From REEB481 sp964586595 (GTDB lineage Bacteria > Bacteroidota > Bacteroidia > NS11-12g > UBA955): 64,000 nucleotides of DNA. Below are positions 35,094-43,444 of the stretch, in pieces. The stretch spans positions 1-64,000 of the forward strand of contig CAZPHB010000005.1 of NCBI GenBank assembly GCA_964586595.1, in the 5' to 3' direction. The position numbers and the translations under genes are program-made. The first letter of the stretch is position 1; each line of letters begins with the position of its first letter. The notes under the pieces are model-generated. The model searched no databases, was not told the origin of the DNA, and saw only the letters and a list, made by a program, of their open reading frames with translations.

Positions 35094-35831
35094 ATGAAGA
35101 TACTTGTGTGCATGAGCGTGGTTCCCGATACCACGACGAAAATCACCTTCACGGATGGGGATACCCGGTTTAACACACAGGGCGTCCAATACATCATCAA
35201 TCCCTACGACGAACTTGCCCTCACCCGGGCATTGGAACTTGCTGAGCCGGTGCAGGGCAGCGTTACCGTAATCCACGTTGGCCTTGCCGACAGCGAGCCT
35301 TCCATCCGCAAAGCACTGTCCATTGGCGCCGGTGAAGCTGTGCGCATCGATGCAGAATCTTTGGATGCGCAATTTGTGGCTGCTGAGCTTGCCCATTGGG
35401 CCAAAGACAAAGGCTTTGACCTGATCATGACCGGCAGGGAAAGCATCGATTACAACGGCGGTGCCGTAGGTGGCCTCCTCGCAGCCATGCTGGGACTTCC
35501 TTCGGTGAACGTAATCACCAAAATTGACGTGCAAAACGGTGAAGCCCATCTGGAACGCGATATTGACGGCGGACGTGAAACTTCCACATGCAAGTTGCCC
35601 TTGGTGGTGAGCGCGCAAAAAGATCTGTGCGAACCCCGCATTCCGAACATGCGCGGCATCATGGCGGCCAGAACCAAACCACTGGCAGTGGCAGCTCCTT
35701 CCGGTGCCGGCGCCCAAACCCGCTATGCGAAATTTGAACTGCCTCCGGCAAAACAGGGTGTGCGCCTCATTGAACCCGAACGCGCTGCCGACCTCATCCA
35801 CATTTTAAGAAACGAAGCAAAAGTCATCTGA
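35094..35831 (+). CDS. etfB: Electron transfer flavoprotein subunit beta
   Basis: The 245-residue AMP-binding subunit of the ETF heterodimer, which takes electrons from acyl-CoA dehydrogenases. The start MKILVCMSVVPDTTTKI, the NPYDELALTRALEL segment and the ETF-beta signature around GRESIDYNGGAVGGLLAAML agree with the family. Spacing to etfA is one base. The -7 box sits seven bases before the ATG. Confidence 0.96.
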   Translation: MKILVCMSVVPDTTTKITFTDGDTRFNTQGVQYIINPYDELALTRALELAEPVQGSVTVIHVGLADSEPSIRKALSIGAGEAVRIDAESLDAQFVAAELAHWAKDKGFDLIMTGRESIDYNGGAVGGLLAAMLGLPSVNVITKIDVQNGEAHLERDIDGGRETSTCKLPLVVSAQKDLCEPRIPNMRGIMAARTKPLAVAAPSGAGAQTRYAKFELPPAKQGVRLIEPERAADLIHILRNEAKVI

Positions 35832-35832
35832 C

Positions 35833-36798
35833 ATGTCCATACTTGTATTTGCAGAATCATCTGACGGCGTATTCAAAAAAAGCACCTTTGAAGCAGTATG
35901 TTATGCCCGTCACATTGGAAATAAAACCGGAGCCCCGGTCATTGCCGCTACGTTGGGCATCAGCGATACAGCGACTTTAGAAACACTCGGCCATTACGGA
36001 GCAGACCAGGTACTCAACGTAACTGGAACTTCCTTTGAACACTTTGATGCACAGGCGCAGGGCGCAGCCCTGGCAGCGGCTGCACAATCGGTGGGTGCTG
36101 CAACCGTAATCATCAGCAACACGTACAGCGGCAAATCAGTTGCGCCACGCGTGGCGGTCCTCATGGGTGCAGCGCTGGCCAGCAATGTGGTTGACCTTCC
36201 TTCCATCGACGGAAGTTTTACCGTGAAGCGCGGGGTGTTCTCCGGGAAAGCATTTGCCCACGTTCAGATGGACGCAGCCCAGAAAGTGATAGCCCTTACC
36301 CCGAATTCTATTGAAGTGATTCGCGATGAGCGCAACCCAAGCATTACTTCCATGGATTTTCAGGCGGCGTCGGCAGTTCAGGTTACCGGTATCAATAAGG
36401 TGAGCGGGAAAATTCCGCTGACGGAAGCAGAAGTGGTGGTAAGTGGCGGCCGGGGGTTGAAAGGCCCGGAACATTGGGGAATTCTGGAAGATCTGGCAAA
36501 CGCACTGGGTGCTGCAACCGCATGTTCCAAACCCGTTTCTGACATGGGCTGGAGGCCACACAGCGAGCACGTAGGCCAAACCGGCATCACCATCAAACCG
36601 AATTTGTACATAGCCGTTGGCATTTCCGGCGCCATTCAGCACCTCGCCGGCGTAAGCAGCAGTAAGGTTATTGTGGCCATCAACAAAGATCCTGAAGCAC
36701 CATTCTTCAAGGCTGCCGACTACGGTATTGTTGGCGACGCTTTCGATGTTCTGCCCAAGTTACTCGAAGCCGCGCGTTCAGGCACTCAACAAGCATAA
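35833..36798 (+). CDS. etfA: Electron transfer flavoprotein subunit alpha
   Basis: The 321-residue FAD-binding partner of EtfB. Diagnostic stretches are VVSGGRGLKGPEHW, GAATACSKPVSDMGW, HVGQTGITIKPNLYIAVGIS and VVAINKDPEAPFF. The pair supplies electrons to the respiratory quinone pool through an ETF dehydrogenase. The gene follows etfB by one base and precedes the bifunctional nuclease gene by three. Confidence 0.97.
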   Translation: MSILVFAESSDGVFKKSTFEAVCYARHIGNKTGAPVIAATLGISDTATLETLGHYGADQVLNVTGTSFEHFDAQAQGAALAAAAQSVGAATVIISNTYSGKSVAPRVAVLMGAALASNVVDLPSIDGSFTVKRGVFSGKAFAHVQMDAAQKVIALTPNSIEVIRDERNPSITSMDFQAASAVQVTGINKVSGKIPLTEAEVVVSGGRGLKGPEHWGILEDLANALGAATACSKPVSDMGWRPHSEHVGQTGITIKPNLYIAVGISGAIQHLAGVSSSKVIVAINKDPEAPFFKAADYGIVGDAFDVLPKLLEAARSGTQQA

Positions 36799-36801
36799 AC
36801 A

Positions 36802-37401
36802 ATGGATATCAGGCTGGAAGTTTTTTCATTGGTACCCGGGCACTCCCAAGGTTCTTACTCGGTAATCCTGGCAGAAAGCAATGGGAACAGGAAACTTCCG
36901 GTGATGATTGGCGGTTATGAAGCCCAAGCCATCGCCATTGAACTTGAAAAAATAAAACCCACACGTCCGCTTACCCACGACTTGTTCGCAAATACCTTGC
37001 GCGCCTACGGCATCAGGGTTGAACGTGTCCGAATCGTTAAGTTATCCGAAGGTGTTTTCTACGCCAATCTGGTGTGCATCAACGCTGAACACCAGCAGAT
37101 GGAAATAGACAGCCGTACCAGCGATGCCATTGCCTTGGCGGTGAGGTTTGAAGCACCTATTTATGCGGCATCCGAAATCATGGATGAAGCTGCCTTTGAG
37201 CCGGAAGAGGAAGAAGCCGAGGAAGCCGGCCCACAGCGCAGTCAGGAAACCGATGTTCCGGCAACGCCAAAAACCTGGGTGGAAGATCTGAAAACCATGA
37301 GTACCGCCGACCTGGAATCAGCTTTGGATGAGGCCCTTCGCGAAGAAGATTATTACAAAGCGGCAGGAATACGTGATGAAATCAACCGCCGTAAGGATTA
37401 A
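36802..37401 (+). CDS. Bifunctional nuclease family protein with C-terminal UVR motif
   Basis: A 199-residue protein with the BFN/DUF151 domain at about 1-130 (GGYEAQAIAIELEKIKPTRP, then EIDSRTSDAIALAVRF), a linker rich in Glu, and a UVR-type motif at the end (LDEALREEDYYKAAGIRDEI). Plant BFNs cut RNA and single-stranded DNA, but the activity of bacterial relatives is mostly untested. It follows etfA by three bases, an arrangement I have the impression is conserved in Bacteroidota. Confidence 0.9.
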   Translation: MDIRLEVFSLVPGHSQGSYSVILAESNGNRKLPVMIGGYEAQAIAIELEKIKPTRPLTHDLFANTLRAYGIRVERVRIVKLSEGVFYANLVCINAEHQQMEIDSRTSDAIALAVRFEAPIYAASEIMDEAAFEPEEEEAEEAGPQRSQETDVPATPKTWVEDLKTMSTADLESALDEALREEDYYKAAGIRDEINRRKD

Positions 37402-37738
37402 GACAATCTTTTTTCTTTTCCTCGCCTCGTCTTGCGCCCCGCAGATTAGGGGAACATGGAACTACGTTGCCGTTTATGACCGCAACAGCGGAAGTCAGGT
37501 TCCCGTGGCCATCGGCGACAGCATGGTTGTTTCTGAAGACGGACGTTTTGCCTACCAACTCAAAAAAGCAAACCGCAGCGGAATTGGTTTCTGGAAGTTG
37601 AACGACAGCGGTACAATAACCTACCTTGTGCTGCGTTACCTGCCAAACAACCACGAGCGCAGTTTCAGGCTGGATACCTTCACCCGTAAAAAGCTGGTGA
37701 TGTCCGAAGGATCGATGGTGTTCAGCTACCGGCGCTGA
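37376..37738 (+). CDS. Hypothetical lipoprotein, lipocalin-like
   Basis: A 120-residue protein from the ATG at 37376, with a signal ending in the lipobox ASSC. The mature part (RGTWNYVAVYDRNSG, AYQLKKANRSGIGFW, RKKLVMSEGSMVFSY) has the strand pattern of small lipocalin-like lipoproteins. It overlaps the end of the nuclease gene by 26 bases. The function is unknown. Confidence 0.7.
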   Translation: MKSTAVRIKTIFFLFLASSCAPQIRGTWNYVAVYDRNSGSQVPVAIGDSMVVSEDGRFAYQLKKANRSGIGFWKLNDSGTITYLVLRYLPNNHERSFRLDTFTRKKLVMSEGSMVFSYRR

Positions 37739-37794
37739 AGGAAAACCAGTCTTTGCAGGTGTACAGGATGAACGGCGTTATGCCTTTGAAATCG

Positions 37795-37802
37795 TAAACT
37801 TG
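37795..37802 (+). promoter_or_regulatory. Promoter -7 box of the class IV aminotransferase gene
   Basis: TAAACTTG is one base off TAnnTTTG and ends seven bases before the ATG at 37810. Confidence 0.45.
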
Positions 37803-37809
37803 CAATTGC

Positions 37810-38664
37810 ATGCAAATCAATTTTAACGGCACGCTGCATTCTGAAGACGACCCGCTGTTTCCCGCCAGCAGCCGCGTACACCGTTATGGTGATGGTTTTT
37901 TCGAGAGCATTCGTGCTTCATCCGGCCATTTGCTGCATTTCAACCACCACATGCACCGCATCCGAAAATCGGCCATGTTGCTGGGTGTTGTGCTCGATAG
38001 CCGTTTTGAAGAACAACGCATGGAGCAGGAAATTCAGCGCACCCTGAAGGCAGCTTCCTTGAGTCATGCGCGGGTGCGACTTACTGTTTTTCGCGAAGGC
38101 AAGGGCTTTTATCTTCCTTTGGAAGAACAAGCCTGTTACCTCATTGAGGTAAGTTCGCTGGAAACACCTTTTTATCCCCTGGCAACTGAAGGTTTGCTTT
38201 TAGGCGATTATCGGGAATTGGTCAAGAATTCCAACTTCACCAGCATGCTGAAAACCAATGCAGCACTGTTGTATGTTATGGCATCACTCCATGCCCGACG
38301 GAATGGATTTCATGAATGTGTATTGTACAACGAACAGGGTAGGGTGGCAGAGGCCATCAATGCCAACATCTTCAAGGTGGACGGCAATAAGTTGATTACT
38401 CCGCCATTGTCAGAATATGGCGTGGATGGCGTGATGCGTATGGTGGTTATGGATCTGGCCCGAAGCTATGGCTACGATGTTTTTGAACAGCCCATCACCG
38501 CCAATGATTTGATTGCCAGCGATGAATTGTTTCTCACTTCTGCGGTTTCAGGTATTCGTTGGGTACGTGAATATCAGGGCAAGCGCTTCAAAAACCCTAC
38601 GGCAAAAATGCTGCATCAATTGTTGAATAAAGCCATCCCGGGTTACGCCGATGGAGCTTCTTAA
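37810..38664 (+). CDS. PLP-dependent aminotransferase, class IV
   Basis: A 284-residue fold-type IV enzyme (BCAT, D-alanine aminotransferase or 4-amino-4-deoxychorismate lyase family). The motif RVHRYGDGFFESIR at the N-terminus, the PLP lysine probably in FTSMLKTNAALL, the conserved Glu in AEAINANIFKV and the phosphate-binding LTSAVSGIRWV are visible. Branched-chain or D-amino acid transamination, or the PabC lyase, are all possible. It lies alone between a lipoprotein gene and an MBL hydrolase gene. Confidence 0.9.
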   Translation: MQINFNGTLHSEDDPLFPASSRVHRYGDGFFESIRASSGHLLHFNHHMHRIRKSAMLLGVVLDSRFEEQRMEQEIQRTLKAASLSHARVRLTVFREGKGFYLPLEEQACYLIEVSSLETPFYPLATEGLLLGDYRELVKNSNFTSMLKTNAALLYVMASLHARRNGFHECVLYNEQGRVAEAINANIFKVDGNKLITPPLSEYGVDGVMRMVVMDLARSYGYDVFEQPITANDLIASDELFLTSAVSGIRWVREYQGKRFKNPTAKMLHQLLNKAIPGYADGAS

Positions 38665-38680
38665 CTCCACAAAGTCGCCT

Positions 38681-38688
38681 TAATTTCG
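38681..38688 (+). promoter_or_regulatory. Promoter -7 box of the MBL hydrolase gene
   Basis: TAATTTCG is one base off the consensus and ends nine bases before the ATG at 38698. Confidence 0.4.
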
Positions 38689-38697
38689 CGGTACTTC

Positions 38698-39459
38698 ATG
38701 CGCATTACCTTCCTTGGCACCGGAACTTCACAAGGTGTACCGCCCATTGGTTGTACTTCGCCGGTATGTCTTTCCGATGATCCCAAAGACAAGCGTTTGC
38801 GCGCCTCGGTGCATGTAGAAGTCGATGGGCTGAGCCTGGTAATCGACGCCGGTCCTGATTTTCGCTATCAGCTGCTGCGGGCGGGAATTCAACGCCTCGA
38901 CGGTTTGATATTCACCCACGAACACCGCGACCATACCGGCGGCCTCGACGACATCCGTCCGTTCAATTACCTGCAAAATGGTCCAATTGAGGTATTCCTG
39001 CATCAACGGGTACTCAATGTGTTTCGACGACAGTACGACTATATTTTTGATCCCAACCCTTATCCCGGCATTCCCCAAATCAACTGGAACCTAATCGACC
39101 TCAACCCATTTGAGGTGAAAGGCTGTACCATCATTCCCATTGAAGTGTTTCATTACCGCTTGCCTGTGCTTGGTTTCCGGATTGGTGATTTCACCTACAT
39201 CACCGATGCCAACAGAATCAACCCCGCAGAACTTGATAAAGCCCGGGGCAGCAAAGTGTTGGTGCTGAATGCCTTGCGCCACGAGTCGCATATTTCGCAT
39301 TTCACGCTGGCCGAAGCGGTTGCCGTGGCTCAGGAAATTGGTGCCGGGCAAACTTTTTTCACGCACATGAGCCACCAAATTGGTTTTCATGAAGAAGTAA
39401 ATACCTCGCTGCCTCCGGGTATGGCGCTTGCCTACGACAATCAGGTGGTGATGCTTTGA
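38698..39459 (+). CDS. MBL-fold metallo-hydrolase (PhnP-like)
   Basis: A 253-residue metallo-beta-lactamase-fold hydrolase. FLGTGTSQGVPPIGC at the start and the metal motif FTHEHRDHTGGLDDIRP fit the PhnP branch of cyclic phosphodiesterases. Later ligands lie in YITDAN and THMSHQIGFHEE. No phn operon is present, so the substrate is open. Confidence 0.9.
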   Translation: MRITFLGTGTSQGVPPIGCTSPVCLSDDPKDKRLRASVHVEVDGLSLVIDAGPDFRYQLLRAGIQRLDGLIFTHEHRDHTGGLDDIRPFNYLQNGPIEVFLHQRVLNVFRRQYDYIFDPNPYPGIPQINWNLIDLNPFEVKGCTIIPIEVFHYRLPVLGFRIGDFTYITDANRINPAELDKARGSKVLVLNALRHESHISHFTLAEAVAVAQEIGAGQTFFTHMSHQIGFHEEVNTSLPPGMALAYDNQVVML

Positions 39460-39501
39460 TGAAGGAAGTTTCCGCCGAAGGGCGCATAAAACAGCATGCA
39501 C

Positions 39502-39538
39502 AAAAAAAGGAGGCTACGTGTGTAACCTCCTCAAAAAA
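39502..39538 (-). terminator. Rho-independent terminator of the TlpA-like gene
   Basis: A hairpin at 39508-39531 (AGGAGG and TAC pairing with GTA and CCTCCT around a GTGT loop, one C-A mismatch) is flanked by A-runs. On the minus strand the stem is followed by seven Ts (39508-39502), the layout of an intrinsic terminator for the gene ending at 39559. The T-run on the plus side is missing, so it does not serve the MBL gene equally well. Confidence 0.7.
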
Positions 39539-39558
39539 CAACCATGGAAAACAAAATG

Positions 39559-40056
39559 TCAGGGCTGCGCAGCAGCTTCCTGAAGCTTCTTTTCTAATTC
39601 ATCCTCAGCGCCTGGAACATAGCCCTGATGTGAATATACAATCTGACCTTTCTTGTTGATGAGGAAGGTCATAGGTGGGTTATTGACATTCAGCGCACGC
39701 GCCAGATCCTGGTTTTCGTCCATCAATACTTTGTAAGTCCAGCCTCTGCCAATAACCATCGGCTTCACTTTACGTGTATTGCGGGCATCATCCACGGTAA
39801 CGGCAATCAGTTGTGCCTGATATTTCTCCTGCCATTCGGCATACACCTGCTGGATCTGATCAAGTTCTTTAATGCATGGACCGCACCAGGTTGCCCAAAA
39901 TGAAATAATGGTCAGGTGGTTGCTGTCGGCAAGGGATTGAATGTTTACGATGTTTCCATCCATGTCTTTGATTTGCATGGAAGGAAGCGCATCCTGCGCC
40001 TGAAGGCTATGAAGACTCAAAAAGCCGAAGCATAAGATTGGGAGCAGTTTCATCAT
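39559..40056 (-). CDS. TlpA/ResA-like exported thioredoxin
   Basis: A 165-residue thioredoxin-fold protein with a signal peptide (LLPILCFGFLSLHSLQAQ). The redox motif WCGPC occurs in FWATWCGPCIKELD, about residue 65, and the cis-proline in NNPPMTFLINKKG. It probably reduces disulfides in the periplasm, for example for cytochrome c maturation, though no maturation gene is close. The ATG at 40056 is chosen; a start six codons earlier adds a charged extension. It is divergent from ddl and has a good terminator downstream. Confidence 0.9.
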   Translation of the reverse strand: MMKLLPILCFGFLSLHSLQAQDALPSMQIKDMDGNIVNIQSLADSNHLTIISFWATWCGPCIKELDQIQQVYAEWQEKYQAQLIAVTVDDARNTRKVKPMVIGRGWTYKVLMDENQDLARALNVNNPPMTFLINKKGQIVYSHQGYVPGAEDELEKKLQEAAAQP

Positions 40057-40153
40057 ATGTTGATGAATTCTCAAACCTTATGCCAAAAAGTAGGATGTTC
40101 AGCTGCACCGCACGGCAGGGATAAAAACATGAAGCATGCAGGGTTTGGCTGCT

Positions 40154-40161
40154 TAAATTTG
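40154..40161 (+). promoter_or_regulatory. Promoter -7 box of ddl
   Basis: TAAATTTG is an exact match to TAnnTTTG, ending six bases (CACAGC) before the ATG at 40168. This supports that start over the frame's longer version beginning at 40057. Confidence 0.6.
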
Positions 40162-40167
40162 CACAGC

Positions 40168-42867
40168 ATGAAATTGCGGGTGGGCATTTTTTTCGGTGGC
40201 GCAAGCCGTGAACGGGAAGTTTCCTTTGCCGGAGGTAGAACGGTTTATGACAACCTGGATAAATCGCTGTTTGAACCGGTTCCGGTTTTTGTGGATCACC
40301 ACGGAAATTTCGTGTTGCTCGACTGGCAATATATTTACAAAGGCAGCATTCGTGATTTCTTTCCGCCGGTGAGCAGTCTTCCTGAACTGCCCCACGGCTT
40401 TCAGGTGTATGCCGACAGTTTGGCGAAAACAGCGACCATCAGCCGGGAGCTGCTTGCACACATCGGCAAGCCCCTTGCGGTAGAAGATTTACCCGGACTC
40501 ATGGACGTGGCGTTCCTTGCCCTGCATGGTTACCGTGGCGAAGACGGCAGCATTCAGGGATTGCTGGAATGGCTTGGAATTCCGTACACCGGCAGTGGGA
40601 TTTATCCTTCAGCACTCGGCATGTCGAAGCACATCCAAAAAGAACAACAAGCGCTGGACGGTGCATTTATCAATCGTTTCCACAGCTTCCGCAGAACAGA
40701 ATGGCTGCGCCTGGATGCGGCAGGTAAAACCCAACTGCTGCGCCGCGTGGTTGATGCCGTAGGATTGCCCTTCGTGGTGAAACCGGCAAATCAAGGTTCC
40801 AGCATTGGCGTGGGTGTGGTGAACAGCGAGCACATCAGCGATTTTGAAGCCGCGGTGGAACAGGCGCTGTTCAGGATGCACCTCCCCGCGCAGCAATGGC
40901 GCGCGCAAAGCGAAGCAGATTGCGTGGAACAGGTACGCCGCATCACGGACATTCGTTCGGGTCTTGGATTGCCGCTCCTGTGCAATGGGGCGGAAATCAT
41001 GCTGCCACACGAACTGCTTCACCAATTGAATCAGTTGGCCGCACAAGGAACGGACGTGCTGCTTGAAGCGATTCAAGGCGAACCGATGGTGCTTTGTGAG
41101 TCTTTTATAGATGGAAGGGAATTCTCCTGCATTGTGGTGCAACCCGACGAAGGAGCACCTGTGGCACTGCCTCCCACAGAAATCCGAAAAGGCAATGAAG
41201 TGTTTGACTACCGCAGCAAATACCTGCCGGGCCTGAGCAGGAAAATTACGCCCATTGATGTGCCCACAGATCAGCTGGAACACATCCGGAAGGCATGCAC
41301 CGCGCTGTATCAGCGATTTCATTTTGACGTGTATGCCCGAATTGACGGGTTTATCGGCAGCGATGGCCAGATCTACCTGAATGATCCCAATACCACCTCA
41401 GGGATGATGCCGTCTTCTTTCTTTTTTCACCAGGCAGCAGAAATTGGGCTGAACCCTTCACAACTGCTCACGTTCATCCTGCGTAATTCTTTGGCTGCCT
41501 GCGCAGAACGCTGGATCGACGGCAGCAAACCCCGGGCACTTTTAAAGGTGCTTGACGCTGCCCTGCATGCCGCAGGAAGTCATACTGCAGAAAAACGCCG
41601 CATCGCCGTGCTTATGGGCGGTTACTCGTTTGAACGGCATATTTCCGTGGAAAGCGGACGGAATATTTACGAAAAGTTGAGCTCCTCGGCAGAATTTGAA
41701 CCCATGCCGGTTTTTTTGGCCTCCGGCCCTGATCCATTGGAAATGTATGCACTGCCCATCAGCTCCATGCTCAAAGACAATGCTGATGACATCCGGGAAA
41801 AATTGAGACACCCGGAGATGCATCCGGCCCTGGCCGGCATCCGTGAGGCCTGCGCATCAATTACCCAAAAATATAATGCTGCCGGCGCAGTGTTTGAACC
41901 GACCCGGCTCAGCATGGAACAGTTGGCAGATAAGGTAGAAGGTGTGTTCATCGCCCTGCATGGCAGGCCCGGAGAGGACGGCGTGATTCAGCAGCAGCTG
42001 GAAGCCCATGGCCTGTATTACAACGGTTCGGGTGTGGAGAGTTCCCGCATCACCATCGACAAATACGCAACCAACGAATTGTTGATGAAACACGGGTTTT
42101 CTGTGGCAGCACACCGCATGATTCATCGGCAGGACTGGCAGCAGCGAAAGGATGAACAGCTCGCCCTCGCCGCACAACTGCATTATCCGCTGATCGCCAA
42201 ACCGCACGACGATGGTTGCAGTGCAGCCGTGAAGAAAATAAAAGACTCCGCACAGCTGGAAGCTTATGCGCAGCTGATGTTCCGCGAGGAAGATGCGCTT
42301 GATGCCTCAGCCGTTCGGCTGCTCGGGCTCATGCCCAAAGAAGAATTTCCCAGGAAAGATGCTTTTCTGGTGGAATCGCTGATCGACCGTGGCGATGCCG
42401 CACTGTTTCTTGAAATTACCGGTGGCATGCTTACCCATGTACAACCCGATGGCAGCTTGCGGTACGAAGTGTTTGAGCCGAGCGAAACCATGGCAGAACA
42501 TGGTATTTTGTCGCTGGAAGAGAAATTCCTTGCCGGGCAAGGTCAAAATATTACTCCGGCACGCTACACCTCCGATGCAACTGAAAATGCGCGTATTTCC
42601 GCAAGCGTTCGCCAAACACTTGAAGCTGCGGCAAAGGTTTTGAAGATCAGTGGTTATTGCCGGATTGATGCTTTTGTGAAGGTGCATACGAACAAGCAGG
42701 TGGAAGTCGTTTTTATTGAAGTGAATTCACTCCCGGGCATGACTCCAGCAACCTGTATTTACCACCAGGCAGCCATGAATGGCTACAAGCCTTTTGAATT
42801 CATCAGGGAAATTCTCAACTTCGGACGAAATTATGCAAGCGGACATGCGCAAAAAATGGGGCATTAA
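40168..42867 (+). CDS. ddl: Double-domain D-alanine--D-alanine ligase
   Basis: An 899-residue protein made of two Ddl/ATP-grasp units. Unit 1 (about 1-460) starts GIFFGGASREREVSF and has VVKPANQGSSIGVG and the omega-loop-like FDYRSKYLPG; an insertion of about 80 residues splits its ATP-grasp fold. Its metal-ligand motif is changed to NDPNTTSGM. Unit 2 (from about 473) starts VLMGGYSFERHISV, keeps the canonical FIEVNSLPGMT but has LEEKFLAGQGQNITP in place of the Tyr-containing omega loop. Ordinary Ddl is about 300-330 residues. It makes D-Ala-D-Ala for peptidoglycan; which half is active is open. The next gene, a PASTA protein, overlaps its 3' end by 35 bases. Confidence 0.92.
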   Translation: MKLRVGIFFGGASREREVSFAGGRTVYDNLDKSLFEPVPVFVDHHGNFVLLDWQYIYKGSIRDFFPPVSSLPELPHGFQVYADSLAKTATISRELLAHIGKPLAVEDLPGLMDVAFLALHGYRGEDGSIQGLLEWLGIPYTGSGIYPSALGMSKHIQKEQQALDGAFINRFHSFRRTEWLRLDAAGKTQLLRRVVDAVGLPFVVKPANQGSSIGVGVVNSEHISDFEAAVEQALFRMHLPAQQWRAQSEADCVEQVRRITDIRSGLGLPLLCNGAEIMLPHELLHQLNQLAAQGTDVLLEAIQGEPMVLCESFIDGREFSCIVVQPDEGAPVALPPTEIRKGNEVFDYRSKYLPGLSRKITPIDVPTDQLEHIRKACTALYQRFHFDVYARIDGFIGSDGQIYLNDPNTTSGMMPSSFFFHQAAEIGLNPSQLLTFILRNSLAACAERWIDGSKPRALLKVLDAALHAAGSHTAEKRRIAVLMGGYSFERHISVESGRNIYEKLSSSAEFEPMPVFLASGPDPLEMYALPISSMLKDNADDIREKLRHPEMHPALAGIREACASITQKYNAAGAVFEPTRLSMEQLADKVEGVFIALHGRPGEDGVIQQQLEAHGLYYNGSGVESSRITIDKYATNELLMKHGFSVAAHRMIHRQDWQQRKDEQLALAAQLHYPLIAKPHDDGCSAAVKKIKDSAQLEAYAQLMFREEDALDASAVRLLGLMPKEEFPRKDAFLVESLIDRGDAALFLEITGGMLTHVQPDGSLRYEVFEPSETMAEHGILSLEEKFLAGQGQNITPARYTSDATENARISASVRQTLEAAAKVLKISGYCRIDAFVKVHTNKQVEVVFIEVNSLPGMTPATCIYHQAAMNGYKPFEFIREILNFGRNYASGHAQKMGH

Positions 42868-43435
42868 CCTGCTGCTCGGTGCAGCGTTTATTGGTGCCTT
42901 ATTGGTGCTGCTCTTTCTTTGGCTGGGTTTTTACACCCGGCATGGTGTGAAGGTGGAAGTTCCGAACATCAAAGGGATGACGCTGGAAAAAGGAGTGGCC
43001 ACATTGGAAGAATTTGACCTGCGCTTTGAAGTATCTGATACCATTTACGAAGAACGACTGAAACCTAATGCCGTTGCCGAACAGAATCCTGTGGCAGGCA
43101 GTGGTGTGAAACCCGGACGCATCATCTACCTGAAGGTAAATGCTTCAGGGAAGCCGATGGTAAACATGCCCAACCTGGTGGACAAGTCGTTTACCCTTTC
43201 CAAGGCGCTGCTCAAGAATTACGGCCTTGAATTGGGTGAAGTGACCTTCAAATACAATGAATACAGCCATAATTTGGTGATTCAGCAGTTTTACAAACGC
43301 GACAGCATTGCCCCCAATGTGCGTATTGAAAAAGGATCAGTGATCGATTTGTGGGTTACCACCAATAAAAAGGAATTTGCCCCGGATTCGCTGTTTATGG
43401 ACACCCTCATTGCTCCCATGTATCCCGAATTTTAA
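42833..43435 (+). CDS. PASTA-domain membrane protein
   Basis: A 200-residue protein with a short cytoplasmic part, one membrane helix (LLLGAAFIGALLVLLFLWLG) near residues 13-32 and two PASTA domains (VEVPNIKGMTLEKG and VNMPNLVDKSFTLS openings). PASTA domains bind peptidoglycan or D-Ala-containing muropeptides in kinases and PBPs. There is no kinase domain here. The start overlaps the end of ddl by 35 bases (ATG at 42845 is an alternative), so it is cotranslated with the ligase. A Ddl-PASTA neighbourhood is familiar in this phylum. Confidence 0.88.
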   Translation: MQADMRKKWGINLLLGAAFIGALLVLLFLWLGFYTRHGVKVEVPNIKGMTLEKGVATLEEFDLRFEVSDTIYEERLKPNAVAEQNPVAGSGVKPGRIIYLKVNASGKPMVNMPNLVDKSFTLSKALLKNYGLELGEVTFKYNEYSHNLVIQQFYKRDSIAPNVRIEKGSVIDLWVTTNKKEFAPDSLFMDTLIAPMYPEF

Positions 43436-43444
43436 GAACAAGTG

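Noticed and set aside
34977..35801. Minus-strand frame of 274 codons
   Set aside because: It is antisense to etfB, whose motifs are unambiguous, and has a His/Gln/Phe-rich composition typical of shadow frames.
40609..41322. Minus-strand frame of 237 codons
   Set aside because: It is antisense to the first unit of the double Ddl, and has no recognisable domain.
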